A program made the position numbers and the translations under genes. Source: an uncultured bacterium (lineage in GTDB: Bacteria; Patescibacteriota; Minisyncoccia; Minisyncoccales; JAQTVQ01). From it: a stretch of DNA of 23,176 bases. This document shows positions 7,485-14,047 of the stretch, in pieces. Numbering within the stretch: position 1 is the stretch's first letter; each line of letters starts with the position of its first letter. The notes below the pieces were generated by a model, which saw nothing but the letters and a program-made list of their open reading frames with translations, was not told where the DNA came from and searched no databases. The DNA is taken from contig CAIMDX010000074.1 in the NCBI GenBank assembly GCA_903839905.1, positions 1-23,176 of the forward strand. The letters run 5' to 3'.

Positions 7485-8048
7485 ATGGCCGAATTAAGCG
7501 ATGAAAAACTTATTGAGCAATATTTGAAAGGGGACGAGGGATCGCTGGAAATTCTGATCAAAAAATATCTTAAGCCTGTTTATGGTTTTGTTTTTCGTTA
7601 TACTGGAAACGCCGCTGACGCGGATGATATTACTCAAGAGACTTTTGTAAAAGTGTGGCGGAACATTAAAAAATTTGACCGGCAGAAAAAATTCAAAACC
7701 TGGCTTTTCACCATCGCGAAAAATACGGCGTTAGATTTTTTCAAAAAAAGAAAAACGATTCCTTTTTCCAATTTTGAAGACGAAAACGGCTATAATTTCG
7801 TTGCCGACAACTTGGCCAGCCAGTCGCTTTCTCCGGCCCAAGAGGCAGAGAAAAAAGAAACAGCCGGCTTTGTTTCTTCGGCCATCAGTCAGCTTTCTTC
7901 AAACTATCAAAAAATAATTTCCCTGCGGCACGACAAAGATTTGTCGTTTCAAGAAATCGCCGACTTTTTAGGCGAGCCGATCAATACTGTCAAAAGCCGC
8001 TACAGACGGGCCATTCTCGCGGCTAAAAAAATTGCCGCAACAAGTTAA
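7485..8048 (+). CDS. ECF-type RNA polymerase sigma factor
   Basis: 187 aa, normal for the sigma70 ECF group. Region 2 covers about 8-80: IKKYLKPVYGFVFRYTGN, then DADDITQETFVKVWRNI (region 2.2, core binding), then FKTWLFTIAKNTALDF (2.3-2.4). A linker follows at about 90-130, then region 4 at about 130-185 (ISQLSSNYQKIISLRH, the HTH DLSFQEIADFLGEPINTVKSR). It recruits core polymerase to alternative promoters. It has its own extended -10 promoter and is followed by an intrinsic terminator and a small membrane protein that may control it, as ECF/anti-sigma pairs usually do. Regulon not identifiable here; the adjacent MacAB-like block is the obvious candidate. Confidence 0.92.
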   Translation: MAELSDEKLIEQYLKGDEGSLEILIKKYLKPVYGFVFRYTGNAADADDITQETFVKVWRNIKKFDRQKKFKTWLFTIAKNTALDFFKKRKTIPFSNFEDENGYNFVADNLASQSLSPAQEAEKKETAGFVSSAISQLSSNYQKIISLRHDKDLSFQEIADFLGEPINTVKSRYRRAILAAKKIAATS

Positions 8049-8059
8049 GAAATGTATGG

Positions 8060-8085
8060 CCGCGGCGTTACAGCCGCGGTTTTTC
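8060..8085 (+). terminator. Intrinsic terminator after the ECF sigma gene
   Basis: ccgcggc (8060-8066) pairs with gccgcgg (8073-8079) around gttaca, followed by TTTTTC. It begins 11 nt after the sigma stop. A possible new -10 TATAAA (8118-8123) precedes the next gene. Confidence 0.8.
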
Positions 8086-8144
8086 TTTAAGACGCACCAA
8101 AATATAGCCTTTTCTCGTATAAATATCATAGAAATTAACAAAAT

Positions 8145-8546
8145 ATGGTCCAACAGCATAACAAAAATTTTATAGATAACTCTCCCGAGCCGCCAAAGGA
8201 TCTTTTTGGCAAAATAATGAGCCGCATCCATAGGGAGCAAAGGCTGGGGATGATTAAACAAAGGATAGTTATTTTTTCCGTTGGAGCTTTAGCCTCGCTG
8301 GCTGCTATTTTTCCAGCTTTCCAAATATTAAAAACTGAATTGGCCGCAAACGGATTTTTCACTTTTTCCTCGCTTCTTTTTTCCGATTTCGCAGTTGTTT
8401 CGGCATATTGGCAAAACTTCGCCTTATCCCTGCTTGAAGCTCTTCCGGTAATGGGCCTTATTGCCGTTCTAGCCGCTGTCCTGGCGTTTTTAGGATCGTT
8501 GAGGTTCTTGACTAAAGATATCAAGGATGCTCTAGTCTCGGCTTAA
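8145..8546 (+). CDS. Small two-TM membrane protein, candidate anti-sigma factor
   Basis: 133 aa, family not recognised. The cytosolic N-terminus (about 1-38; EPPKDLFGKIMSRIHREQR) is basic and helical. TM helices are at about 42-62 and 98-118, separated by an extracytoplasmic loop of about 35 residues. Size, topology and position directly after an ECF sigma gene fit a membrane anti-sigma factor, but no zinc-binding HxxxCxxC anti-sigma motif is present and the pairing is inferred from context only. The start codon has no SD. A DUF5666 gene follows 15 bp downstream. Confidence 0.5.
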   Translation: MVQQHNKNFIDNSPEPPKDLFGKIMSRIHREQRLGMIKQRIVIFSVGALASLAAIFPAFQILKTELAANGFFTFSSLLFSDFAVVSAYWQNFALSLLEALPVMGLIAVLAAVLAFLGSLRFLTKDIKDALVSA

Positions 8547-8561
8547 TAATAGATTAAAAAT

Positions 8562-9059
8562 ATGCAAAGGATAACTAAATTTTTTCAATCAAAAATTTTC
8601 CAAGGAATAATTATCGGCATGGCCATTTTTTTAGCCTTTCTTGTTATTTTTAAAGCAGGAATGATGGTCGGTTCCAAAAAAGCCGAATTTTCCGGCAATT
8701 GGAGCGAGAATTACCACCTTAATTTTGCCGGGCCGAAAGAAGGATTTATGAGCGGATTTGAAGGCAAAGATTTTATGGAAGCCAATGGCATTTTTGGACA
8801 GATTATCAAGGTGGAAGGATCAAATATTGTTGTTAAAGGAAAAGACGATGTTGAAAAATCCGTAATAATAGAAGACGGCACCACGACCATAAAACGGCTT
8901 AAGGAGACCTTAAAAATATCCGATCTGAAAACGAATGATTTTATCGTGATTATTGGAGAGCCGAACAACGCCGGCCAGATGCAAGCAAGACTGATCAGGG
9001 TTATGCCTTCTGTCCCCCAAAATGGTCCGAAAGGAGGGCCGGGTCTTATGCCTTATTAA
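8562..9059 (+). CDS. Membrane-anchored DUF5666-like protein
   Basis: 165 aa. One N-terminal TM (about 14-35, with a Gly-rich end KAGMMVGSKK) anchors an external domain. Residues of about 75-147 (GIFGQIIKVEGSNIVVKGKD, then LKISDLKTNDFIVIIGEP, then ARLIRV) match the small beta-barrel repeat pattern of DUF5666: a first strand pair, a regular charged turn and a closing strand. A Gly/Pro-rich tail follows. It lies between the sigma/membrane-protein pair and the MacA-like adaptor. A second gene of the same architecture (13143-13595) closes the cluster. Function unknown. Confidence 0.65.
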   Translation: MQRITKFFQSKIFQGIIIGMAIFLAFLVIFKAGMMVGSKKAEFSGNWSENYHLNFAGPKEGFMSGFEGKDFMEANGIFGQIIKVEGSNIVVKGKDDVEKSVIIEDGTTTIKRLKETLKISDLKTNDFIVIIGEPNNAGQMQARLIRVMPSVPQNGPKGGPGLMPY

Positions 9060-9108
9060 TATAAAAAATAATTTTTAAATCCGGGCTAATTTAGTTTTGG
9101 CCAAAATT

Positions 9109-10941
9109 ATGAAAATCATAGCCACATTAAAAAACCTTTTAGGAAAAATAATTAAACACAAATTCATTTCTGCGGTTATAGTCATTGCCTTGATCGCGGG
9201 AGGATATTTTGTTTTCAGCTCGCTAGGAGGAAGTACTTCCCAAACCAAATATGTTTTAGCCGCGGCTGAAAAAGGACAGCTGGTAACAACCGTTTCCGGC
9301 AGCGGACAAGTTTCCGCTTCCAAACAAGTGGATATAAAAGCGACTGTTTCCGGTGATGTTCTTTCGGTCAACGCAAAAGTCGGGGACGAAGTGAAAAAGG
9401 GAAAGCTTATAGCCCAGCTGGATTCCACTACTGCCCAAAAATCAGTAAGAGATGCCGAAATAAGTTTGGAAACGGCGCAACTGGCGCTGGAAAAATTACA
9501 GAAACCAGCGGATGCTTTAACTCTTTTACAGGCGGAGAACAGTCTAGCCCAAGCCCAGCAGACAAAACAAGACGATGAAGACAACCTTGAAAAATCTTAT
9601 CAAGACGGACTGGCTGCTGTTCAAACAATTTTTACCGCTTTTCCAAATGTTATGATTAGGCTCCACGATATAATAATAGGGCAAAATATCCAAAACAATA
9701 ATATAAATTATTATGTCAATATTGGAGACGATTATGACTTTAATATGTCGCAATATGGAAACAGGGTTTCTGTATCTTATCAAAAAGCGGCGGCAGAATA
9801 CGAAAAAAACTTCAACGATTATTTAACTACAAACAGATCTTCGGACAGCGAAGCCATAAAAACTTTGGTCAGCGAAACTGCTGTTACTGTTAGCGATGTA
9901 AGCGAAACGATAAAAAACGCTTCGGACTTGATCTCCCACGCTTATGATGTGATTCCTTCCACTCAGGGAAAAACAATCAACGACGCCAATTTAACCAGTC
10001 TTAATTCCGATTCAGTGATCGTTAAAACCTATTTAACCAATATTACAACGGCCAAAAATTCAATCCAATCCGGCGAGCAGGCTCTTGTTAATATCAATAA
10101 CAGCATAACCGAAAAAACCGCTTCGCTGGCAGACCTAAAAAACGGACCGGACGAACTTGATTTGCGATCCCAGCAAATTTCTATCAGCCAAAGGCAATCC
10201 GCTCTTGCCGATGCCAAGGAAAAATTAAACGATTATTCAATCAGGGCGCCTTTTGACGGAGTTATTGCGGCTATGAATGTCAACCAGGGAGATTCCATTG
10301 CCTCCATTTCTTCTTACGGAACGATTGCGACCATCATCACCAAAAGCCGGGTTGCCGGAGTATCACTTAACGAAGTGGACGCTTCCAAAGTAAAAGTTGG
10401 GCAAAAAGCGATGCTTTCGTTCGACGCGATTGATGGATTGACCATTGCCGGCGAGGTTTCGCAAATAGACACCATCGGAACCGTTTCCCAAGGAGTTGTT
10501 TCTTATAATGTGAAAATAATTTTTGATTCCAGCGACCAAATTAAGCCGAGCATGAGCGTTTCCGCTTCAATTATTACAGATGTCAAGCAAGATATCTTAT
10601 TGGTTCCAAGCGCGGCGATAAAAGGCACTGAAGGGGCCTACTATGTTGAAACTTTAAGCGCAGATTCTTTATCCGGACAAAATGCGACCAGCAGCGCTGG
10701 AGTAATATCTGCGTCAGCTCCTGTTCAGCAAACCGTTGAAACCGGATTGTCCGACGATACAAGCGTTGAAGTAACAAGCGGAATCAAAGAAGGGGATTTA
10801 GTTGTTATAAAAACCGTTGTCCAAACGGCTAAAACAAACTCTACTTCTTCACAAAGCCAAGGATTATTTTCTTTGCCGGGAGGAACAAGAAGCTCTTCTG
10901 GCGGAAATTCCAACGCCAAGGCTTTCACAAGAGGCGATTAA
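9109..10941 (+). CDS. MacA-like efflux adaptor (membrane fusion protein)
   Basis: About 610 aa from ATG 9109. A TTG in frame at 9097 would add four residues, but neither has an SD. A TM anchor (about 18-38) is followed by the first lipoyl half (VTTVSGSGQVSASKQVDIKATVSGDVLSVNAKVGDEVKKG, split here at about 65-104) and LDSTTAQ. A very long helical hairpin of roughly 240 residues leads to the second lipoyl half (SIRAPFDGVIAAMNVNQGDSI, read as two parts). Beta-barrel and membrane-proximal domains complete it (VGQKAMLSFDAIDG, then IKPSMSVSASI, then VPSAAI). It joins the ABC permease to the outer envelope or substrate. The helical insertion is longer than in typical MacA. It starts the adaptor-ATPase-permease operon. 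Confidence 0.85.
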   Translation: MKIIATLKNLLGKIIKHKFISAVIVIALIAGGYFVFSSLGGSTSQTKYVLAAAEKGQLVTTVSGSGQVSASKQVDIKATVSGDVLSVNAKVGDEVKKGKLIAQLDSTTAQKSVRDAEISLETAQLALEKLQKPADALTLLQAENSLAQAQQTKQDDEDNLEKSYQDGLAAVQTIFTAFPNVMIRLHDIIIGQNIQNNNINYYVNIGDDYDFNMSQYGNRVSVSYQKAAAEYEKNFNDYLTTNRSSDSEAIKTLVSETAVTVSDVSETIKNASDLISHAYDVIPSTQGKTINDANLTSLNSDSVIVKTYLTNITTAKNSIQSGEQALVNINNSITEKTASLADLKNGPDELDLRSQQISISQRQSALADAKEKLNDYSIRAPFDGVIAAMNVNQGDSIASISSYGTIATIITKSRVAGVSLNEVDASKVKVGQKAMLSFDAIDGLTIAGEVSQIDTIGTVSQGVVSYNVKIIFDSSDQIKPSMSVSASIITDVKQDILLVPSAAIKGTEGAYYVETLSADSLSGQNATSSAGVISASAPVQQTVETGLSDDTSVEVTSGIKEGDLVVIKTVVQTAKTNSTSSQSQGLFSLPGGTRSSSGGNSNAKAFTRGD

Positions 10942-10953
10942 GGATTGTTCACT

Positions 10954-11673
10954 ATGATTGACTGCAAAAATCTTAAAAAAACATACAAGAACGGAGATAA
11001 TGAAACGACTGTTTTGAAAGGAGTGTCTTTTAATATTGAAGCGGGAGAATTTGTGGCCATTATCGGACCTTCGGGATCGGGCAAGTCAACTTTGATGCAT
11101 ATCCTTGGAGCTCTGGACAAGGCTACCAGCGGAGATTATTTTTTGGACGGCAAAAATATGTCAACGCTTTCCGAAGACGAATTGGCAGAGATAAGAAAAA
11201 ACAAGATCGGTTTTGTTTTTCAGTCTTTTAATTTGCTGCCGCGCGCAACCGCTTTAAGGAATGTGATGCTGCCGCTGGTTTATGCCGGAATGCCAAGATC
11301 GGAAAGAGCCGCCAGAGCCAGAGTTGCTCTAAAAAATGCTGGGCTTGATGAAAAATATTATGATCGCCGCTCCAACCAGCTTTCCGGAGGACAGATGCAG
11401 CGCGTGGCTATTGCCAGGGCGCTGGTCAACGATCCGTCCATTATTTTAGCAGATGAGCCGACCGGAAATTTAGACACAAAAACCGGAGAGATCGTTCTTT
11501 CCACTTTTCAAGAGCTTAACGAAAAAAAACATCACACTATTATTCTGATCACGCATGAGCACGATGTTGCCGAGCATGCCGACCGCATAATTTTTGTCCG
11601 CGATGGAGAGATAGTAGAAGACAAAAAGAACCCGCGAAAAATATTAGCAGGCCATATTAATTACAACGATTAG
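10954..11673 (+). CDS. MacB/LolD-type ABC transporter ATPase
   Basis: About 239 aa. ATG 10954 is chosen because an SD-like aagga (10940-10944) lies 9 nt upstream; the in-frame TTG at 10945 would abut that SD. All ABC motifs are present: Walker A GPSGSGKS (about 38-45), Q-loop FVFQSFNLLPR, signature LSGGQMQR, Walker B IILADEP followed by TGNLD, and switch His in LITHEHD. The LolD/MacB-type sequence after Walker B (TGNLDTKTG) and the partner genes show a MacB-like split exporter in which the ATPase and permease are separate polypeptides. It lies 12 nt after the adaptor and 17 nt before the permease. Confidence 0.93.
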   Translation: MIDCKNLKKTYKNGDNETTVLKGVSFNIEAGEFVAIIGPSGSGKSTLMHILGALDKATSGDYFLDGKNMSTLSEDELAEIRKNKIGFVFQSFNLLPRATALRNVMLPLVYAGMPRSERAARARVALKNAGLDEKYYDRRSNQLSGGQMQRVAIARALVNDPSIILADEPTGNLDTKTGEIVLSTFQELNEKKHHTIILITHEHDVAEHADRIIFVRDGEIVEDKKNPRKILAGHINYND

Positions 11674-11690
11674 CAAAAACCTTATAAGTT

Positions 11691-12914
11691 ATGAAAATAA
11701 CAGACTTAGTTGAAGAAACATATCTGGCCTTGGTTTCAAATAAAGCCAGGTCTGGGTTAACAATCCTCGGAATTGTTATCGGTATCGGATCGGTCATCGC
11801 CATGATCGCCATCGGACAAGGAACCCAGACATCCATCAAATCAAGCATTGAGTCTTTGGGCTCTAATTTGGTAATGGTTATGCCGGGCGCACAAAGAACC
11901 GCCGGCTCTCCCGTAAGCTCCGGCCGCGGATCGGCGCAGACTCTTACAGTTGAAGACAGCAACGCGATAAAGGATAAAATATCTTTGGCCAAAGGCGTAG
12001 CTCCGGTAACATCTGGAAGGTATCAGATAACCGCCAAAGGAACCAACACCAATACGCAAGTAGTCGGTACAAATGCTGAATATCCCGCCGTCAAAAGCGT
12101 TTCCGTGGATCAGGGAACTTTTTTCACCGATCAGCAAGCCAAAAGCGGAGCGAAAGTGGCTGTACTTGGCCCTACAACTGCCAGCGATCTTTTCGGAAGC
12201 AGCAGCCAGCCGGTCGGACAAACGATAAAAATCAAGGGCATGGAATTTAAAGTAATAGGCACAACCGTTACCAAAGGAGGATCGGGCTTTAATAACCAAG
12301 ACGATATGGTCTATATTCCTTTAGCCGCGGCTCAAAGATATTTTACCGGCAGTGAATATATAAGCACGATCAATGTCCAAGCTGTTGACGAAAAATCAAT
12401 GGCCGAACTGCAAACGCAAATAACAGCGCTTCTGCTTGAAAGGCATAATATTTCCGATGCCACGCTGGCAGACTTCTCGGTTATGAATCAAGCCGATATT
12501 GTTGCCAGCGCATCGGCGATTACTGGCACCCTTACTTTATTGCTGGGAGCCATAGCTGGAATATCACTTGTAGTTGGAGGCATCGGAATTATGAATATGA
12601 TGCTTACAAATGTAACGGAACGCACCCGCGAGATAGGTTTGCGCAAAGCCATTGGCGCAAAAAGAAGAGAAATTTCCCTGCAATTTTTGGCAGAAGCGAT
12701 TATGCTAACTTTTTTAGGAGGGTTAATAGGGATTACAATGGGCTGGCTGATTGCCTTGGGAGTCAGCCACTTTGCTAATATTGCCACTGAAGTTTCGCTT
12801 TCATCAGTAGCTTTGGCTTTCGGAGTTTCAGCTTTAATCGGCATAATTTTCGGATATTATCCAGCCCAAAGAGCAGCCGCGCTCAACCCGATAGAAGCAT
12901 TACGATATGAATAG
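11691..12914 (+). CDS. MacB-like FtsX-family ABC permease
   Basis: 407 aa. The N-terminal helix TM1 (about 22-45; SGLTILGIVIGIGSVIAMIAIG) follows the conserved KARSGLT context. A MacB periplasmic-core domain spans about 50-270. Three C-terminal TM helices lie at about 280-305, 335-358 and 370-390, including the FtsX-type GGIGIMNMMLTNVTERTREIGLRKAIGA region and the terminal PAQRAAALNPIEALRYE signature. With the adaptor and ATPase it would form a tripartite-like exporter. In a cell without an outer membrane no TolC is expected and none is present. Substrate (peptide, lipid or drug) cannot be inferred. Confidence 0.92.
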   Translation: MKITDLVEETYLALVSNKARSGLTILGIVIGIGSVIAMIAIGQGTQTSIKSSIESLGSNLVMVMPGAQRTAGSPVSSGRGSAQTLTVEDSNAIKDKISLAKGVAPVTSGRYQITAKGTNTNTQVVGTNAEYPAVKSVSVDQGTFFTDQQAKSGAKVAVLGPTTASDLFGSSSQPVGQTIKIKGMEFKVIGTTVTKGGSGFNNQDDMVYIPLAAAQRYFTGSEYISTINVQAVDEKSMAELQTQITALLLERHNISDATLADFSVMNQADIVASASAITGTLTLLLGAIAGISLVVGGIGIMNMMLTNVTERTREIGLRKAIGAKRREISLQFLAEAIMLTFLGGLIGITMGWLIALGVSHFANIATEVSLSSVALAFGVSALIGIIFGYYPAQRAAALNPIEALRYE

Positions 12915-12975
12915 TGAATCATTAAAAATCAAAAAATTGAAAATTCTTGCGGGCTTTGCCGCTGATATAAAGCGG

Positions 12976-13036
12976 AAGGGTTAGTCCCTTGCGCACAAGG
13001 GTCTATCCCTTTCAAGGTCGCAGAGATTAGATCTCT
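12976..13036. repeat. Cluster of three TTAG/CTAT-centred hairpins
   Basis: aagggttagtccctt (12976-12990), aagggtctatccctt (12997-13011) and agagattagatctct (13022-13036). The first two are roughly inverted relative to each other around gcgca, making a larger imperfect palindrome. Confidence 0.7.
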
Positions 13037-13059
13037 TCAAGTAAATCAAAAAAAAATTC

Positions 13060-13114
13060 ACCCTGTTAAATAATTTTGCACGATGCAAAATTGCCCGCGG
13101 GCATTTAACAGGGT
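13060..13114. repeat. Perfect three-way-junction palindrome
   Basis: Outer arms accctgttaaat (13060-13071) and atttaacagggt (13103-13114) pair over 12 bp. Inside are two further palindromes with no unpaired bases between them: aattttgca, cga, tgcaaaatt (13072-13092) and gcccgcgggc (13093-13102). Folded, this is a compact T- or cloverleaf-like structure between the permease and the DUF5666 gene. Confidence 0.85.
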
Positions 13115-13142
13115 AAATAATTAATTTAAATATTTTTAAATT

Positions 13143-13595
13143 ATGAAAACAAAAACTATCGCCATATTTTTAGTAATTATTTTAGCCATAGGAGGCGGAT
13201 CATTTTATGGAGGTATAAAATACAGCCAAAGCCAAACTGCTGCCAAATTTGCCAATAGGGGAAACGGCAATTTTCAGCCAGGAGCAATGAATAACGCGAC
13301 GGGTACGAGAAGCGGAACCCGGACGAACGGAGGCGGCGGGATGATCGTCGGAGAAATTACAGCCAAGGACGATCAAAGCATCACTGTAAAATCACGCGAC
13401 GGAAGTTCAAAGATAATTTTCACTTTCGGATCAACCCAAACAACAAAACAAGCAACCGGCTCTCTTAGCGACTTGGCCGTAGGAGGACAAGTGAGCGTTA
13501 CAGGATCAACTGATGCCAGTGGCAACATCACCGCCAAATCCATCCAAATACTACCCGCCCCTCAAGCAACCTCCACCGCCCCAGCAACCAACTAA
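13143..13595 (+). CDS. Membrane-anchored DUF5666 protein
   Basis: 150 aa. An N-terminal TM or uncleaved signal (about 5-24, with a GGGSFYGG end) is followed by a Gly/Asn/Thr-rich linker (35-65). One DUF5666-type domain spans about 66-138: MIVGEITAKDDQSITVKS, a KIIFTFGSTQ strand, LSDLAVGGQVSVTG and ITAKSIQIL. A Pro/Ala/Thr tail (APQATSTAPATN) ends it. Same architecture as 8562-9059, bracketing the MacAB genes. No SD. Function unknown; probably an extracytoplasmic accessory protein of the export module. Confidence 0.75.
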   Translation: MKTKTIAIFLVIILAIGGGSFYGGIKYSQSQTAAKFANRGNGNFQPGAMNNATGTRSGTRTNGGGGMIVGEITAKDDQSITVKSRDGSSKIIFTFGSTQTTKQATGSLSDLAVGGQVSVTGSTDASGNITAKSIQILPAPQATSTAPATN

Positions 13596-13614
13596 CCATA
13601 AAAAATACTGTAGC

Positions 13615-13696
13615 TGTGGATAACTCACGAAAAGATGGTCAAGGCCCGGCCTTGACACGCCGTAGCTTTAGCGAAGGCGGGGCCTTGGCCAGTTTA
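13615..13696. repeat. DnaA-box palindromic repeat, long form
   Basis: TGTGGATAA (13615-13623, complement TTATCCACA, a perfect DnaA box), 12-nt spacer ctcacgaaaaga, then tggtcaaggcccggccttga. A cgccgtagctttagcgaagg insert and ggccttggccagttta follow. The long form also occurs reversed at 22799-22879. Confidence 0.8.
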
Positions 13697-13712
13697 TTAT
13701 CTTAAAACCTAT

Positions 13713-13733
13713 GCAAAAAGGTCTAACCTTTGC
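13713..13733. repeat. CTA-centred hairpin
   Basis: gcaaaaaggt, cta, acctttgc: inverted arms of the TTAG/CTAA family with A-rich flanks. A degenerate relative sits at about 74-90, also just downstream of a DnaA-box repeat. Confidence 0.55.
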
Positions 13734-13754
13734 AGAATTTTGTATATTTACTGC

Positions 13755-13783
13755 TTGACGGCGGGCTTGGGGTTTGGTATTTT
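13755..13783 (+). promoter_or_regulatory. Promoter of the poly-Cys leader / cysK transcript
   Basis: TTGACG (13755-13760), 17-bp spacer, TATTTT (13778-13783), with the extended -10 dinucleotide TG at 13775-13776. The predicted transcript start (about 13790) coincides with the leader-peptide ATG at 13791, so the leader would be translated from a leaderless end. Confidence 0.6.
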
Positions 13784-13790
13784 TATATTA

Positions 13791-13907
13791 ATGAATAAAC
13801 AAATTAACCAAATTATATCTTGCTGTTGCGCTTGTTGTTCTTCTTGCAAGAAAGAGGTTAATTTGCTTGGACCGTTAGCAGGTTGTAAATTAGAAGATTC
13901 ATTCTAA
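13791..13907 (+). CDS. Poly-cysteine leader peptide (38 aa) of cysteine synthase
   Basis: 38 codons. After an uncharged start (MNKQINQI) comes ISCCCACCSSCKK, with six Cys in nine residues (11, 12, 13, 15, 16, 19) and a seventh at 32; both TGC and TGT are used. No SD, but a promoter places the mRNA start on the ATG. Immediately after the Cys run, codons for KKEV contain gaaagaggtt (13850-13859), identical to the 3' arm of the terminator at 13949-13958. The next real gene, 140 nt downstream, encodes cysteine synthase. This is the layout of a ribosome-mediated attenuator sensing charged Cys-tRNA. A small metal-binding peptide is an alternative, but the antiterminator identity argues for the leader role. 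Confidence 0.8.
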   Translation: MNKQINQIISCCCACCSSCKKEVNLLGPLAGCKLEDSF

Positions 13908-13941
13908 ACATCTAAAATAAATTCCAACAAAAACCTCTTTC
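13850..13941 (+). promoter_or_regulatory. Putative antiterminator pairing in the cysK leader
   Basis: gaaagaggtt (13850-13859, inside the leader ORF just 3' of the Cys codons) is a perfect 10-bp complement of aacctctttc (13932-13941), the 5' arm of the terminator. A ribosome paused at Cys codons 11-13 would leave this segment free to capture the arm and let transcription run into cysK. A weak local hairpin (tctt/aaga, 13842-13852) may hold the segment when no ribosome pauses. Confidence 0.7.
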
Positions 13942-13962
13942 CCAACCCGAAAGAGGTTTTTT
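13929..13962 (+). terminator. Intrinsic terminator/attenuator upstream of cysK
   Basis: aaaaacctctttc (13929-13941) pairs over 13 bp with gaaagaggttttt (13949-13961); loop ccaaccc, T-run to 13962. It begins 22 nt after the leader stop codon and lies 86 nt before cysK. Confidence 0.92.
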
Positions 13963-13974
13963 AATTATTAACCT

Positions 13975-14023
13975 TGTGGATAACTAGCTAAAAACTGGTC
14001 AAGGCCGGGCCTTGACCAGTTTA
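13975..14023. repeat. DnaA-box palindromic repeat, short form
   Basis: TGTGGATAA (13975-13983), 12-nt spacer ctagctaaaaac, then a perfect 15-bp hairpin (aaactggtcaaggcc, g, its complement; 13992-14022). Situated in the cysK leader between the attenuator and the start codon. Confidence 0.85.
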
Positions 14024-14047
14024 CGCGAAGATTAATTCTATATTATT

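Noticed and set aside
9075..9584. Minus-strand 169-aa ORF opposite the adaptor gene.
   Set aside because: It is antisense to the conserved lipoyl and signal-anchor region of the adaptor and has Ser/Cys-rich shadow composition.
10945..10953. TTG start for the ABC ATPase.
   Set aside because: The SD-like aagga would touch the codon; ATG 10954 has correct 9-nt spacing.
12976..13114. CRISPR array or structured ncRNA gene from clustered palindromes.
   Set aside because: Units differ in sequence and spacing, there are no equal spacers and no cas genes; they fit dispersed hairpin families.
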